Positions 1 through 8,797 of a stretch of 46,228 bases of DNA are shown here, piece after piece. The position numbers and the translations under genes were made by a program. The stretch's first letter is position 1. Each line of letters starts with the position of its first letter. Source of the DNA: DASSUC01 sp035649895 (GTDB taxonomy: Bacteria; Actinomycetota; Actinomycetes; Mycobacteriales; Micromonosporaceae); the NCBI GenBank assembly GCA_035649895.1, contig DASRIS010000127.1, positions 1-46,228 on the forward strand, read 5' to 3'. The notes beneath the pieces are model-generated. The model did no database searches, was not told the DNA's origin, and saw nothing but the letters and a program-made list of their open reading frames with translations.

Positions 1-2884
1 AGTAGCGCAGCCGTGGCCGCCCCTCAGTCTCGGCCAGCTCCTCATAGGACGGTCCCCCGCCGCCCCGCGAGCCGCGCAGTCCCCACTGGCCGAGGAACGT
101 GGCCCGCTCGTCCAGCATGGACGCGTAGTCGCCCAGCGGGATGCCCTTGACCACCCGGGTGCCGAAGAACGGCGCCCGCGGCACGGCCACGTCGCTGGCG
201 ACGTCGGAGCGGACCGAGGAGTCGTCCAGGTCCGGCAGATCCTCGGCGACCGTGGCCCGGTGCCGCTCGCGCCGCGAGCGCCGCGCCGCGAGCGCGGCCT
301 CCCGGCCGGCGTCCACCGCCGCCCCTCCCCCGCGCTTGGCGGACATCACCCGGTCCATCAAGGCCAGCCCCTCGAACGCGTCCCGCGCGTAGTGCACCTG
401 GCCGGTGTAGAGCGCGCGCAGGTCGTCCTCGACGTACGCCCGGGTCAGCGCCGCCCCGCCGAGCAGGACCGGCCAGCGCTGCGCGACCCCGCGCGTGTTC
501 ATCTCCTCGAGGTTCTCCTTCATGATCACGGTGCTCTTCACGAGCAGGCCGGACATGCCGATGGCGTCGGCGGAGTGCGACTCGGCGGCGTCGAGGATCG
601 CGGTGATCGGCTGCTTGATGCCAATGTTCACCACCTCGTAGCCGTTGTTGGACAGGATGATGTCGACCAGGTTCTTGCCGATGTCGTGCACGTCGCCCTT
701 TACCGTGGCGAGCACGATGCGGCCCTTGCCGTCGCTGTCGGTCTTCTCCATATGCGGCTCGAGGTGGGCCACGGCCGCCTTCATCACCTCGGCCGACTGG
801 AGCACGAACGGCAGCTGCATCTGGCCGGAGCCGAACAGCTCGCCGACCTCCTTCATGCCGCCGAGCAGCGTGTCGTTGATGATGGCCAGCGCCGGGCGCT
901 GCTCCAGCGCCGCGTCCAGGTCGGCCTCCAGGCCGTTGCGCTCGCCGTCGACGATGCGCCGGTGCAGCCGCTCATCCAGCGGCAGCGCGGCCAGCTCCTG
1001 CGCCCGCGACGCCCGCGCCGAGGCGGCGTCGACCCCCTCGAACAGCTCGATGAACCGCTGCACCGGGTCGTACCCCTCGCGCCTGCGGTCGTAGACCAGG
1101 TCCAGCGCGACCTCGCGCTGCTCGTCGGCGATCTTGGACATCGGCAGGATCTTGCTGGCGTGCACGATCGCCGAGGTGAGCCCGGCCTGCACGCACTCGT
1201 GCAGGAACACCGAGTTGAGCACCTGCCGGGCCGCCGCGTTGAGGCCGAACGACACGTTGGAGATGCCGAGGGTGAAGTTGACCCCCGGGAAGCGCCGGGA
1301 GATCTCGCGGATCGCCTCGATCGTCTCGATGCCGTCCCGCCGGGTCTCCTCCTGCCCGGTGGCGATCGGGAAGGTCAGGCAGTCGACCAGGATGTCGGGC
1401 AGGCGCAGCCCCCAGCGGCCGGTCAGGTCCTCGATCAGCCGGGTCGCCACCCGCACCTTCCACTCTGCCGTACGCGCCTGCCCCTCCTCGTCGATGGTGA
1501 GCGCCACCACGGCCGCGCCGTGCTCGCGGACCAGCGGCATGGCCCGCGCGTAGCGCGACTGCGGCCCGTCGCCGTCCTCGAAGTTCACCGAGTTGATCAC
1601 GCAGCGGCCACCGAGCATCTCCAGGCCCGCCTCGGTCACCTCGGGCTCGGTCGAGTCCAGCATGATCGGCAGGGTGGAGGCGGTGGCGAACCGGCTGGCC
1701 ACCTGCCGCATGTCCGCCGCGCCGTCGCGGCCCACGTAGTCCACGCACAGGTCCAGCACGTGCGAGCCGTCGCGGGCCTGCTCCCGGGCGATCTCGATGC
1801 ACGCCTGCCAGTCGCCGGCCAGCATCGCGGTACGGAACGCCTTGGACCCGTTGGCGTTGGTGCGCTCCCCCACCATCAGCACGCTCGCGTCCTGCGCGAA
1901 CGGCACGTGGTGGTAAAGAGACGCGACGCCCGCCTCCGGCTGCGGCTCGCGCGATGCCCGGGCCACGTCGCGGAGCCGGTCCACGACCGTACGGATGTGC
2001 TCCGGCGTGGTGCCGCAGCAGCCCCCGACGAGCGAGACGCCGTACTCGGTGACGAACCGGTGCAGCGCCTCGGCCAGCTCCTCCGGCGTCAAGGGGTACG
2101 CCGCGCCGTCCGGAGTCAGCTCGGGCAGCCCGGCGTTGGGCATCACCGAGATCGGCACCCGGGCGTGCTGGGCCAGGTAGCGCAGGTGCTCGGTCATCTC
2201 CGCCGGCCCGGTCGCGCAGTTGAGCCCGATGAGGTCGATGCCGAGCGGCTCCAGCGCGGTCAGCGCCGCGCCGATCTCGCTGCCCAGCAGCATCGTGCCC
2301 GTGGTCTCGACGGTCACCTGGCAGATCAGGGACACATCGCGGCCCGCGGCCGCCATCGCCCGCCGCGCCCCGACCACGGCCGACTTCGCCTGGAGCAGGT
2401 CCTGGCAGGTCTCCACGATCAGCGCGTCCGCGCCGCCGGCGAGCAGGCCCGCGGCGTTCTCCTGGTACGCGTCGCGCAGCGTCGCGTACGGCGTGTGCCC
2501 CAGGGTGGGCAGCTTGGTGCCGGGACCCATCGAGCCGAGTACGTACCTCGGCCGCTCCGGCGTCGACCACGCGTCGGCCACCTCGCGCGCCAGCCGTGCG
2601 CCGGCCTCGGACAGCTCCCTGGTTCGGTGGGTTATGTCGTACTCGCCCAGGTTGCCAAAGTTGGCGCCGAACGTGTTTGTCTCCACACAGTCGGCCCCGG
2701 CCTCGAAGTACGCCTCGTGCACCGCGCGGACGATGTCCGGCCGGGTGACGTTCAGGATCTCGTTACAGCCCTCGTAGCCGGCGAAGTCGTCGAGGGACGG
2801 GTTGGCCGCCTGGAGCATGGTGCCCATGGCCCCGTCGGCGATCAGCACCCGCTCGGTCAACTCATCCAGGAACGATGTCGGCAT
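1..2884 (-). CDS. metH: Cobalamin-dependent methionine synthase, 3' end outside the window
   Basis: MetH transfers a methyl group from 5-methyltetrahydrofolate to homocysteine through bound cobalamin, making methionine in the cytosol. About 961 codons are present; the reactivation domain is cut off at base 1. The N-terminus reads MPTSFLDELTERVLIADGAM, as in the homocysteine-binding domain. Its zinc motif VGGCCGTTPEH is near residue 285. The pterin-binding domain follows with INSVNFEDGDGPQSRYA near residue 430. The cobalamin-binding domain has the DVHDIGKN motif (DxHxxG) near residue 730, supplying the lower-axial histidine. The start at 2884 is chosen because a TAACCT box lies exactly six bases upstream, which suggests a leaderless transcript. 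No cobalamin riboswitch fits in so short a leader. Identification is secure. Confidence 0.97.
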   Translation of the reverse strand, partial: MPTSFLDELTERVLIADGAMGTMLQAANPSLDDFAGYEGCNEILNVTRPDIVRAVHEAYFEAGADCVETNTFGANFGNLGEYDITHRTRELSEAGARLAREVADAWSTPERPRYVLGSMGPGTKLPTLGHTPYATLRDAYQENAAGLLAGGADALIVETCQDLLQAKSAVVGARRAMAAAGRDVSLICQVTVETTGTMLLGSEIGAALTALEPLGIDLIGLNCATGPAEMTEHLRYLAQHARVPISVMPNAGLPELTPDGAAYPLTPEELAEALHRFVTEYGVSLVGGCCGTTPEHIRTVVDRLRDVARASREPQPEAGVASLYHHVPFAQDASVLMVGERTNANGSKAFRTAMLAGDWQACIEIAREQARDGSHVLDLCVDYVGRDGAADMRQVASRFATASTLPIMLDSTEPEVTEAGLEMLGGRCVINSVNFEDGDGPQSRYARAMPLVREHGAAVVALTIDEEGQARTAEWKVRVATRLIEDLTGRWGLRLPDILVDCLTFPIATGQEETRRDGIETIEAIREISRRFPGVNFTLGISNVSFGLNAAARQVLNSVFLHECVQAGLTSAIVHASKILPMSKIADEQREVALDLVYDRRREGYDPVQRFIELFEGVDAASARASRAQELAALPLDERLHRRIVDGERNGLEADLDAALEQRPALAIINDTLLGGMKEVGELFGSGQMQLPFVLQSAEVMKAAVAHLEPHMEKTDSDGKGRIVLATVKGDVHDIGKNLVDIILSNNGYEVVNIGIKQPITAILDAAESHSADAIGMSGLLVKSTVIMKENLEEMNTRGVAQRWPVLLGGAALTRAYVEDDLRALYTGQVHYARDAFEGLALMDRVMSAKRGGGAAVDAGREAALAARRSRRERHRATVAEDLPDLDDSSVRSDVASDVAVPRAPFFGTRVVKGIPLGDYASMLDERATFLGQWGLRGSRGGGGPSYEELAETEGRPRLRY

Positions 2885-2890
2885 CCCAAC

Positions 2891-2896
2891 AGGTTA
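2891..2896 (-). promoter_or_regulatory. Leaderless -10 box of metH
   Basis: TAACCT on the minus strand lies six bases before the metH ATG. This spacing places the transcription start on or next to the start codon, the usual actinobacterial leaderless arrangement. Confidence 0.5.
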
Positions 2897-3036
2897 GTGG
2901 CTGGGGCTCGGTGAGTGGCTGGAGGCCGGGTGGTGCCCGGGTCGTGGGAGCCGGTCGCTGGGTCCCGGCGGGGCCCGTGGCTGGGTCCCGGCGGGCCTGT
3001 GGAGTGGCTCACCGGGCTTCGCTTCACCCCGACCCG

Positions 3037-3042
3037 TAGGCT
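3037..3042 (+). promoter_or_regulatory. Leaderless -10 box of the PAC2-family gene
   Basis: TAGGCT lies six bases before the GTG at 3049 and there is no Shine-Dalgarno sequence, so the message is probably leaderless. Confidence 0.5.
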
Positions 3043-3048
3043 GGGATC

Positions 3049-3915
3049 GTGACGGAGTTTGACGGGCTGCCCGTGCTGCGCTCCCCGGTCGCCGTGGCGG
3101 CCTTCGAGGGGTGGAACGACGCCGCCGACGCGTCGACCGCCGCCGTGGAGCACCTGGAACAGGTGTGGGGAGCCCGTCCCATCACGGCGCTGGACCCGGA
3201 GGAGTTCTACGACTTCCAGGTGAACCGGCCGGCGGTCACGCTCGCGGACGGCGAGACCCGTCGCATCGAGTGGCCGACCACCCGGTTCGGCCTGGCTCGC
3301 CCACCCGGCACCGAGCGCGACGTGGTGCTCATCCGGGGCATCGAGCCGAGCATGCGCTGGCGCGCGTTCTGCGACGAGGTGCTGGAGATCTGCCACAGCC
3401 TGGAGGTCAAGCGCGTCGTGCTGCTCGGCGCGCTGCTGGCCGACGTGCCGTACACCCGGCCCCTGCCGATCAGCGGCAGCGCCTCCGACGGCCCGGCGGC
3501 CACTCGGCTCAAGCTGGCACCCACCCGGTACGAGGGCCCGACCGGTATCGTCGGTGTGCTCCACGACGCCTGCACCCGGGCAGAGCTGGAGGCGGTGTCC
3601 TTCTGGGTGCACGTGCCCCACTACGCGAACAACCCGCCCTGCCCCAAGGCCACCCTCGCCCTGCTGCACCGGGTGGAGGACCTGCTCGACCTGCCGGTGC
3701 CAATGTCCGAGCTCGCCGAAGAGGCGGCAGAGTGGGAACAGCGGGTCCGCACCGCCGCCGAACAGGACACCGAGCTCAGCGACTACGTCCGCGAGCTTGA
3801 GGAGCGCGTCGGCGACGAGGGCATCCAGCCGGTCTCCGGCGACGAGATCGCCCAGGAGTTCGAGAAGTACCTGCGCCGCCGGGGTGGCTCCGCCGGCCCC
3901 ACCGCCTCCCGCTGA
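3049..3915 (+). CDS. PAC2 family protein
   Basis: A 288-residue protein of the PAC2 (proteasome assembly chaperone 2-like) superfamily. Actinobacteria carry it next to metH and the mycothiol ligase region, as here. The N-terminal stretch VAAFEGWNDAADASTAAVEH is the family's hallmark, followed by a conserved VVLLGALLADVPYTRP segment near residue 125. The last third is acidic and probably helical. The start is GTG at 3049, supported by a leaderless promoter. A role in proteasome or protein quality control is only inferred from the superfamily name; no reaction is established for this bacterial branch. It is transcribed away from metH, with 164 bases between the two starts. Confidence 0.88.
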   Translation: MTEFDGLPVLRSPVAVAAFEGWNDAADASTAAVEHLEQVWGARPITALDPEEFYDFQVNRPAVTLADGETRRIEWPTTRFGLARPPGTERDVVLIRGIEPSMRWRAFCDEVLEICHSLEVKRVVLLGALLADVPYTRPLPISGSASDGPAATRLKLAPTRYEGPTGIVGVLHDACTRAELEAVSFWVHVPHYANNPPCPKATLALLHRVEDLLDLPVPMSELAEEAAEWEQRVRTAAEQDTELSDYVRELEERVGDEGIQPVSGDEIAQEFEKYLRRRGGSAGPTASR

Positions 3916-4192
3916 CCGCTCTCCGTTCGCCTCTCCGGACACTCGTCGTTCGTGCTCGGGTCCGACGAGCGCTGGGCTCAGGTGAAGGCCCGTCGTACCC
4001 TGCCGCTCTCCTTACCGTCTGGGCCTGCTCTGGGGCCCCATGGCCCGCCCCATGGCCCGCCCTGGAGAGCGTTGGTCTCAGAGCCCCCGGCGTCTCCGAG
4101 TCTCTGGGCGAGGCCGACTCGCCCTGCCTCTCCCTAATCATCAAGATCAACATGACCATCCCATCTTTGGCCATCGTCGCCATGGTCACTTC

Positions 4193-4277
4193 GCCAAGAT
4201 CATCTCAACTTCATGGTAATTGGGCCTATAGAAGGCTGAAATAACCCCAATTTCCATGTAGTTGAGATGACCTTGGC
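4193..4277. repeat. Long near-perfect inverted repeat (about 32-base arms)
   Basis: The left arm is 4193-4224 and the right arm 4246-4277, with about 20 bases between. Read as reverse complements, the arms match at 29 of 32 positions. The left arm begins GCCAAGATCATCTCAAC and ends in TAATTGGG. The element is much more AT-rich than its surroundings. It could be a REP/MITE-like repeat, a strong hairpin ending PAC2 transcription, or a protein-binding site. A run of U is lacking, so a simple terminator is not the obvious reading. Confidence 0.8.
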
Positions 4278-4359
4278 GGGAATGGAGCCACTATGCCGCC
4301 GTAGCCGCCGCCTGGGTGGGCTTGATGGGACGGACGGCGTGTCACCTCCCCTAAAGCAT

Positions 4360-4375
4360 CCTAGGAGGCTAGGTT
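4360..4375 (+). promoter_or_regulatory. GntR-gene promoter with overlapping palindrome
   Basis: CCTAG-GAGG-CTAGG (4360-4373) is a perfect 5-4-5 palindrome overlapping TAGGTT (4370-4375), a -10 box seven bases before the ATG at 4383. The AGGAGG inside the palindrome looks like a ribosome site but is 14 bases from the start. A leaderless promoter with an operator for autoregulation is the better reading. Confidence 0.5.
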
Positions 4376-4382
4376 CGGACCT

Positions 4383-5177
4383 ATGACGATCAACCCGGGG
4401 GCGGCCGAGTTTCCGCACCGTCAGATCGCAGCGCAGCTGCGCGCCCGGATCCGCCGCGGTGACTGGGGGCCTGGCGAGCGCCTGCCGTCGATCCCGGCGA
4501 TCGCCGCCATGTACGGCGTGGCCAAGCAGACGGTCCAGCGCACCATCGACCAGCTGCGCGTCGAGGGGCTGCTGATCACCAAGCCGGGCTCCGGCACGTA
4601 CGTGCGCGGCACCCGGCGCCGGCTCAACCGGCTCTCCCGCGGGCGGTACGGTGCGCAGCGCGGCTACCACGCCGACCTCGCGGCCCGCTACCGGCAGCAG
4701 CTGACCGAGGTGGGCCGCTCCGCTGCCCCGCCGGAGGTGGCCGACGCGTTCGGCGTGCCGGACGGGACCCCGCTGCTGGTCCGCCAGCACCTGGTACGTA
4801 CCCAGGACCACCCGGTCGAGGTGGGCGCGTCCTGGTTCCGCGCCACCGAGGCCGCCGGCACCAGCCTGGAGCGGTTCGAGGCGTTCGGCCGCCCGCTCTA
4901 CCAGGAGGCCGAGGAGGTGCTCGGGCGGCGCTACGCCAGCGCGACCGACCAGATCACCGCCCGGCTGCCCACCCGGGAGGAGGCCGAGCTGCTCCAGATC
5001 CGGCCCGACACGCCAGTGCTGCACCTGCTGCACGTGGCCTACGACGCCGAGCACCGCCCGGTCGAGGTGGCCACCGCCACCTGGCCCGGCCCGGTCACCG
5101 CGCTCACCGAGCAGTACCCGATCCCCGCACCGCCCGCCCGCTACGCCGAGGACCAGCCCGACCTGGTGCTCGGCTAG
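4383..5177 (+). CDS. GntR-family (HutC/UTRA-type) transcriptional regulator
   Basis: A 264-residue DNA-binding regulator. Residues about 12-75 form the GntR winged helix: QIAAQLRARIRRGDWGPGE, then a recognition region with GVAKQTVQRTIDQL and a wing ending PGSGTYV. Residues about 95-250 form a UTRA-type ligand-binding domain (TPLLVRQHLV, RLPTREEAELLQI, PVLHLLHVAYD). The ligand cannot be read from the sequence. The promoter carries a palindrome overlapping the -10 box, so autoregulation is likely. The next gene starts 147 bases downstream with its own ribosome site, so co-transcription is uncertain. Confidence 0.9.
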   Translation: MTINPGAAEFPHRQIAAQLRARIRRGDWGPGERLPSIPAIAAMYGVAKQTVQRTIDQLRVEGLLITKPGSGTYVRGTRRRLNRLSRGRYGAQRGYHADLAARYRQQLTEVGRSAAPPEVADAFGVPDGTPLLVRQHLVRTQDHPVEVGASWFRATEAAGTSLERFEAFGRPLYQEAEEVLGRRYASATDQITARLPTREEAELLQIRPDTPVLHLLHVAYDAEHRPVEVATATWPGPVTALTEQYPIPAPPARYAEDQPDLVLG

Positions 5178-5324
5178 GCCGTTGACGGGAGCGGCGCAGA
5201 CCAGCCTGACCTCACCCAGCCGCCGATGTGCAGGACCCAGGATCGGAGATCCGGCCGATGCCGCCATGCGGAGACAGCGGCGACGATCTCCGTGTGCGCG
5301 CCCGGCAGGAGGCAGGAGGACCGC

Positions 5325-5738
5325 GTGAGCGAGGAGAACAAGGCCCTGATGCAGCGCTTCATCTCGGAGTACCAGACCAACCACGATGACGCCGTCCTCT
5401 ACGAGCTGGTGGCCGACGACTTCGTTGACCACAGCGCGTCACCGGGCCTGCCGCCCGGCCGGGAAGGCGTCAAGGCCGCCTTCGACGCGTTCCATGCCGC
5501 TTTCGCGGGGTTCCGGGCCCAGGTGCACGACCAGGTCGCCGAGAACGACCGGGTCGTCACCCGCAAGTCGTTCCATGGCCGGCACATCGGCGAGTACCTG
5601 GGGGTCGCGCCGACGGACCGGGAGGTCCGCATCGACGTCATCGACATCGTGCGCATCGCCGACGGGCGGATCGTCGAGCACTGGAACGCGGTCGACCAGC
5701 TCGGGTTCCTGCGCCAGCTCGGGGCGCTCCCGTCGTGA
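5325..5738 (+). CDS. SnoaL-like / ester cyclase family protein
   Basis: A 137-residue NTF2-fold protein similar to SnoaL-type polyketide cyclases and many uncharacterised stress or catabolic proteins. Typical features are the N-terminal helix (ENKALMQRFISEYQTNHDD), the DDFVDHSASPGLPPGREGVK segment, and the C-terminal strand IADGRIVEHWNAVDQLGFLR. The start is GTG 5325 because AGGAGG lies five bases upstream; an in-frame start at 5226 would add unconserved residues. No polyketide synthase is nearby, so a role in antibiotic synthesis is not implied and the substrate is unknown. Confidence 0.85.
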   Translation: MSEENKALMQRFISEYQTNHDDAVLYELVADDFVDHSASPGLPPGREGVKAAFDAFHAAFAGFRAQVHDQVAENDRVVTRKSFHGRHIGEYLGVAPTDREVRIDVIDIVRIADGRIVEHWNAVDQLGFLRQLGALPS

Positions 5739-5916
5739 CCTCCCAGGCCCGCAGGGCCTCACCGGGGTGCACGTCATCCAGACAGGGGACTCGGGTACGG
5801 CTCGGCTGCAGGTCCCTCTACAGTGGTGCGAGAGTGGGATCGGCGTGCGCGCTGAGCAAGCCGCACCACAAGTCCACTGTGGATCGTGAGACCCGGTTCC
5901 TTCCCTTCCCTCCTGG

Positions 5917-7302
5917 ATGGCGCGTGTGAGAATCCTGCTACAGCGGCTGTCGCATGTTGCGACGTTCGACGACGCGCGCCGGGAGCTGACCGACGCCGAC
6001 ATCCTGGTCGAGGACGCCTGCATCACCGAGGTAGGGCACGGCCTCAAGCCCACCGCGGTGGACGAGGTGATCGACGGACGGGGCCTGCTGGCCCTGCCCG
6101 GGCTGGTCAACGCGCACCAGCACCTCTACCAGATGTCGATGCGTACCCTGCCCCAGCTGGAGCGGTCGGGGTTCGTGGAGTTCCTGACCGCGCTGGTACA
6201 GGTGACCGGCGAGCGCTGGCGGGCGGGACGGTTCGGCGCCAAGGAGGTGTACGCGTTCTCCCGGGCCGCCCTCGTCGAGTCCGTCCTGGGCGGGGTGACG
6301 ACAGTCGCCGACCAGCAGAACATCTTCCCCGGGGCCGAGCCGGAGCCCTACATGGAGGCGGCGATCCGCGCGGCCGGGGACGTGGGGGTGCGCCTGCACG
6401 CCTGCCGAGGCACGGCCACCCTGGGCCGCCGGTACGGCGGCATGATCGACGACGCGATGTCGGAGGAGGTGCCGGACGCGGTACGCCGCTGCCGCGCTCT
6501 GATCGATGCGTATCATGACCCGCGCCCGCAGGCGATGGTGCGGGTTGCGCTCGCGCCCGCCGGAGTCAGCGCTGACCGGCTGGAGATCTTCGAGGCGTTC
6601 GCCGAGCTGGCAGCCGAGCTCCCGGAGGTACGGCTACACACCCATCTCCATCATGGCTTGGACACCCAGGTCGCCCAGGCCCGTTACCAGACCTCGCCCT
6701 GGCGGGTGCTGTGCGAGCGGGGGTTCGCCGGCGAGCGGATGTGGGCCGCTCACGTGGTCACGGGTCCGCGTACCGAGATCCCGGAGTACGCGCAGGCGGG
6801 CATCGGGGTCGCCACCACTCCGGCCGTCGACCTCAAGCTCGGCTGGGGCCTGGCTCCGGTACGTGACTTCCTCGACGCCGGGATCCCAGTCGGCGTAGCC
6901 ACCAGCGGCTCGATGGTCAACGACGGCGGCAACCTGCTCGGCGACCTGCGGGTGGGTGCGCTCGCCCACCGCCTTGCCAGCCCGGACCCGCAGCGCTGGC
7001 TGTCAGCCCGCGAGCTGCTGGAGATGGCGACCCGCGGCTCCGCGGCGTGCCTGGGCCGCGACGACCTCGGCGCGGTCGCCCCCGGCCGGTCCGCCGACAT
7101 CGCCTGTTGGGACCTGCGCGGCGTGGACCGCGCCGGAATCACCGACCCGGTGGCCGCGCTGCTGTTCACCGGCCTGTCCACCGTCGCCAGCCTGGTCCTG
7201 GTCAACGGCCGGGTGGTGGTCCGCGACGGTCGCCACCAGCTGGTCGACGAGGCCGAGACTGCCGCGCTGGTCCGCGAGGCCCTCGGCCTCGGACCGCTCT
7301 GA
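5917..7302 (+). CDS. Amidohydrolase (ATZ/TRZ deaminase-like) with altered active-site residues
   Basis: A 461-residue TIM-barrel amidohydrolase most like the 8-oxoguanine deaminase and chlorohydrolase branch. The first metal motif NAHQH (H67, H69), the HTH motif (H241, H243) and H279 (AAHVV) are present. Two usual catalytic positions differ. The Glu that normally follows the HTH motif is replaced within HLHHGLD, and the metal-binding Asp before GSxxND is Ser330 (ATSGSMVNDGGN). The C-terminal composite beta domain is intact (GAVAPGRSADIACWD). It may be inactive, use a different metal arrangement, or do a different reaction. The substrate is not predictable. The stop codon lies within a 27-base tandem duplication. 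Confidence 0.82.
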   Translation: MARVRILLQRLSHVATFDDARRELTDADILVEDACITEVGHGLKPTAVDEVIDGRGLLALPGLVNAHQHLYQMSMRTLPQLERSGFVEFLTALVQVTGERWRAGRFGAKEVYAFSRAALVESVLGGVTTVADQQNIFPGAEPEPYMEAAIRAAGDVGVRLHACRGTATLGRRYGGMIDDAMSEEVPDAVRRCRALIDAYHDPRPQAMVRVALAPAGVSADRLEIFEAFAELAAELPEVRLHTHLHHGLDTQVAQARYQTSPWRVLCERGFAGERMWAAHVVTGPRTEIPEYAQAGIGVATTPAVDLKLGWGLAPVRDFLDAGIPVGVATSGSMVNDGGNLLGDLRVGALAHRLASPDPQRWLSARELLEMATRGSAACLGRDDLGAVAPGRSADIACWDLRGVDRAGITDPVAALLFTGLSTVASLVLVNGRVVVRDGRHQLVDEAETAALVREALGLGPL

Positions 7303-7336
7303 CGCAGGTTCGGCCTCGGACCGCTCTGACGCAGGT
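7284..7336. repeat. 27-base tandem duplication across the amidohydrolase stop codon
   Basis: CGGCCTCGGACCGCTCTGAC and the bases after it occur at 7284-7310 and again from 7311 to 7336. The first copy encodes the last residues and stop of the amidohydrolase; the second is non-coding. It looks like a recent slippage duplication. Confidence 0.85.
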
Positions 7337-7380
7337 CGCGCCGCAGCGGCGCGGCGGCCCGGCGGTCAGCCCGGCGGACG

Positions 7381-8634
7381 TCAGCGGTGGACGTCCTGGA
7401 GCCGCACGCCGAGCAGGGCGTCCACTGTGGACGCGACCAGGGGCGGTGCGCCGGTGTCCGCTCCCGCGCCGGCCAGCGCCGCGTCGGCCCATCGGTCCAC
7501 AACAGACAGCGCGCCGGGCGTGTCCAGGTCGTCGGCGAGCCGTTCGCGTACCCGGGCCAGAAGGTTCTGGCCGGACGGTCCGGACCGGCCGGCGGCGGCC
7601 TCGCGCCACCGGGCCAGCCGCAGCTCGCCCTCCTTGAGCATGTCGTCGGTCCACTGCCGGTCGGTGCGGTAGTGCCCGCCCATGAGGGCCAGGCGCAGCG
7701 CCATCGGGTCGACCCGGTCGGCCCGCAGCCGCGAGACGAACACCAGGTTCCCCCGCGACTTGGACATCTTCTCCCCGCCGAGGCCGATCATGCCGGCGTG
7801 TGCGTAGTGCCGGGCGAACGGGGTCACACCGGTGAGCCGCTCGGCGTGCGCCGCCGAGCACTCGTGGTGCGGGAAGACCAGGTCGTTGCCGCCGCCCTGG
7901 ACGTCGATCTGGGCGCCCAGCAGGCTGAGCGCGATCACGGCGCACTCGACGTGCCAGCCGGGCCGGCCCGGCCCGAGCGGCCCGCCGGGCCAGGCCGGCT
8001 CGCCGTCGCGGGCGCCGCGCCACAGCAGCGGGTCGAGGGGGTCGCGCTTGCCGGGGCGCTGCGGGTCACCGCCGCGCTCGGCGAAGAGGGGAAGCATCTG
8101 CTCTCGCGTAAGGCGCGACTCGTAGCCGAAGTGGGGCGTTGCGGCCACGTCGAAGTAGACGTCCCCGGTGCCGTCGTCCAGCAGGTACGCCGCGCCGTCG
8201 GCGAGCAGGTCGGCCACGCGGGCGGCGATGGCCGGGACCGACTCGACCGCGCCGACGTAGTGCGCCGGCGGGATGATCCGTAGCGCCTCCATGTCCTCCC
8301 GGAACAGCGCGGTCTCCCGCATCCCGAGCACGACCCAGTCCTCGTGGTCGCGCGCCGCGCGCTCCAGCAGCGGCTCGTCGATGTCGGTCACGTTCTGCAC
8401 GTAGCGCACCCGGTGCCCGGCGTCGCGCCAGACGCGGTGGACGAGGTCAAAAGCGATCATGGTGGCGGCGTGCCCGAGATGGGTCGCGTCGTACGGCGTG
8501 ATGCCGCACACGTAGATCGTCGCCTCGCCGCGTGGGCGGGTCGGGTGCACGCCCTGCCGGGCCGTGTCGAAGAGAGCCAGCCGCCCTCCGGTGCCCGGCA
8601 GCCGCGGCACGTCATGCGCCGCCCAGGAGTCCAT
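7381..8634 (-). CDS. mshC: L-cysteine:1D-myo-inosityl 2-amino-2-deoxy-alpha-D-glucopyranoside ligase
   Basis: MshC joins cysteine to GlcN-Ins in an ATP-dependent step of mycothiol synthesis, the main thiol of actinobacteria. It is a cysteinyl-tRNA synthetase paralogue. The HIGH-like segment is CGITPYDATHLGHA (residues 43-56) and the KMSKS motif is at 289-293. Zinc-binding residues are visible as C43, C231 (HVECAV) and H256 (PHHECS). At 417 residues it is shorter than CysRS because it lacks the tRNA anticodon domain. The ITPYDATH form of the motif separates MshC from CysS. TAGGGT six bases before the ATG supports the start. The product is cytosolic. Confidence 0.97.
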   Translation of the reverse strand: MDSWAAHDVPRLPGTGGRLALFDTARQGVHPTRPRGEATIYVCGITPYDATHLGHAATMIAFDLVHRVWRDAGHRVRYVQNVTDIDEPLLERAARDHEDWVVLGMRETALFREDMEALRIIPPAHYVGAVESVPAIAARVADLLADGAAYLLDDGTGDVYFDVAATPHFGYESRLTREQMLPLFAERGGDPQRPGKRDPLDPLLWRGARDGEPAWPGGPLGPGRPGWHVECAVIALSLLGAQIDVQGGGNDLVFPHHECSAAHAERLTGVTPFARHYAHAGMIGLGGEKMSKSRGNLVFVSRLRADRVDPMALRLALMGGHYRTDRQWTDDMLKEGELRLARWREAAAGRSGPSGQNLLARVRERLADDLDTPGALSVVDRWADAALAGAGADTGAPPLVASTVDALLGVRLQDVHR

Positions 8635-8640
8635 CCGCCC

Positions 8641-8646
8641 ACCCTA
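8641..8646 (-). promoter_or_regulatory. Leaderless -10 box of mshC
   Basis: TAGGGT on the minus strand, six bases before the mshC start codon, with no Shine-Dalgarno sequence between. Confidence 0.6.
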
Positions 8647-8797
8647 GCCGCGGCGGCCGGCGGGGAAGATCACGCTGACGCCGGCGGTGACAAGCACCAC
8701 CACGTCGGGCCAGGAGCGGTGGACGGGCGGCCCAGGACGCGGTGGAACGGGTGGACCTGGCGCGGACTGCACCGCGCCCAGACCGGCGGCCGGAGCA

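Larger units (their letters stand above)
3916..4382. other. Non-coding interval with AT-rich inverted repeats
   Basis: No convincing gene lies here. The first half is C-rich with short repeats (a doubled CCCCATGGCCCG unit near 4035-4055). From about 4135 the base composition drops sharply in GC. This part holds a small inverted repeat (TGACCAT at 4153-4159 and ATGGTCA at 4182-4188) and the long inverted repeat at 4193-4277. Confidence 0.6.

Noticed and set aside
260..2914. Long plus-strand open frame of 884 codons opposite metH
   Set aside because: It is the mirror of metH in high-GC DNA. The minus strand shows all MetH domains; the plus-strand translation is Arg/His/Leu-rich without any motif.
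3952..4137. 61-codon plus-strand frame after the PAC2 gene
   Set aside because: It is Pro/Ser/Arg-rich with repeated GPHGPPHGPP, has no ribosome site, and comes from a C-rich spacer.
5325..5738. SnoaL-like and ABM proteins as signs of a polyketide cluster
   Set aside because: There is no ketosynthase, acyl carrier protein or tailoring set in the window. Both families are widespread outside antibiotic pathways.
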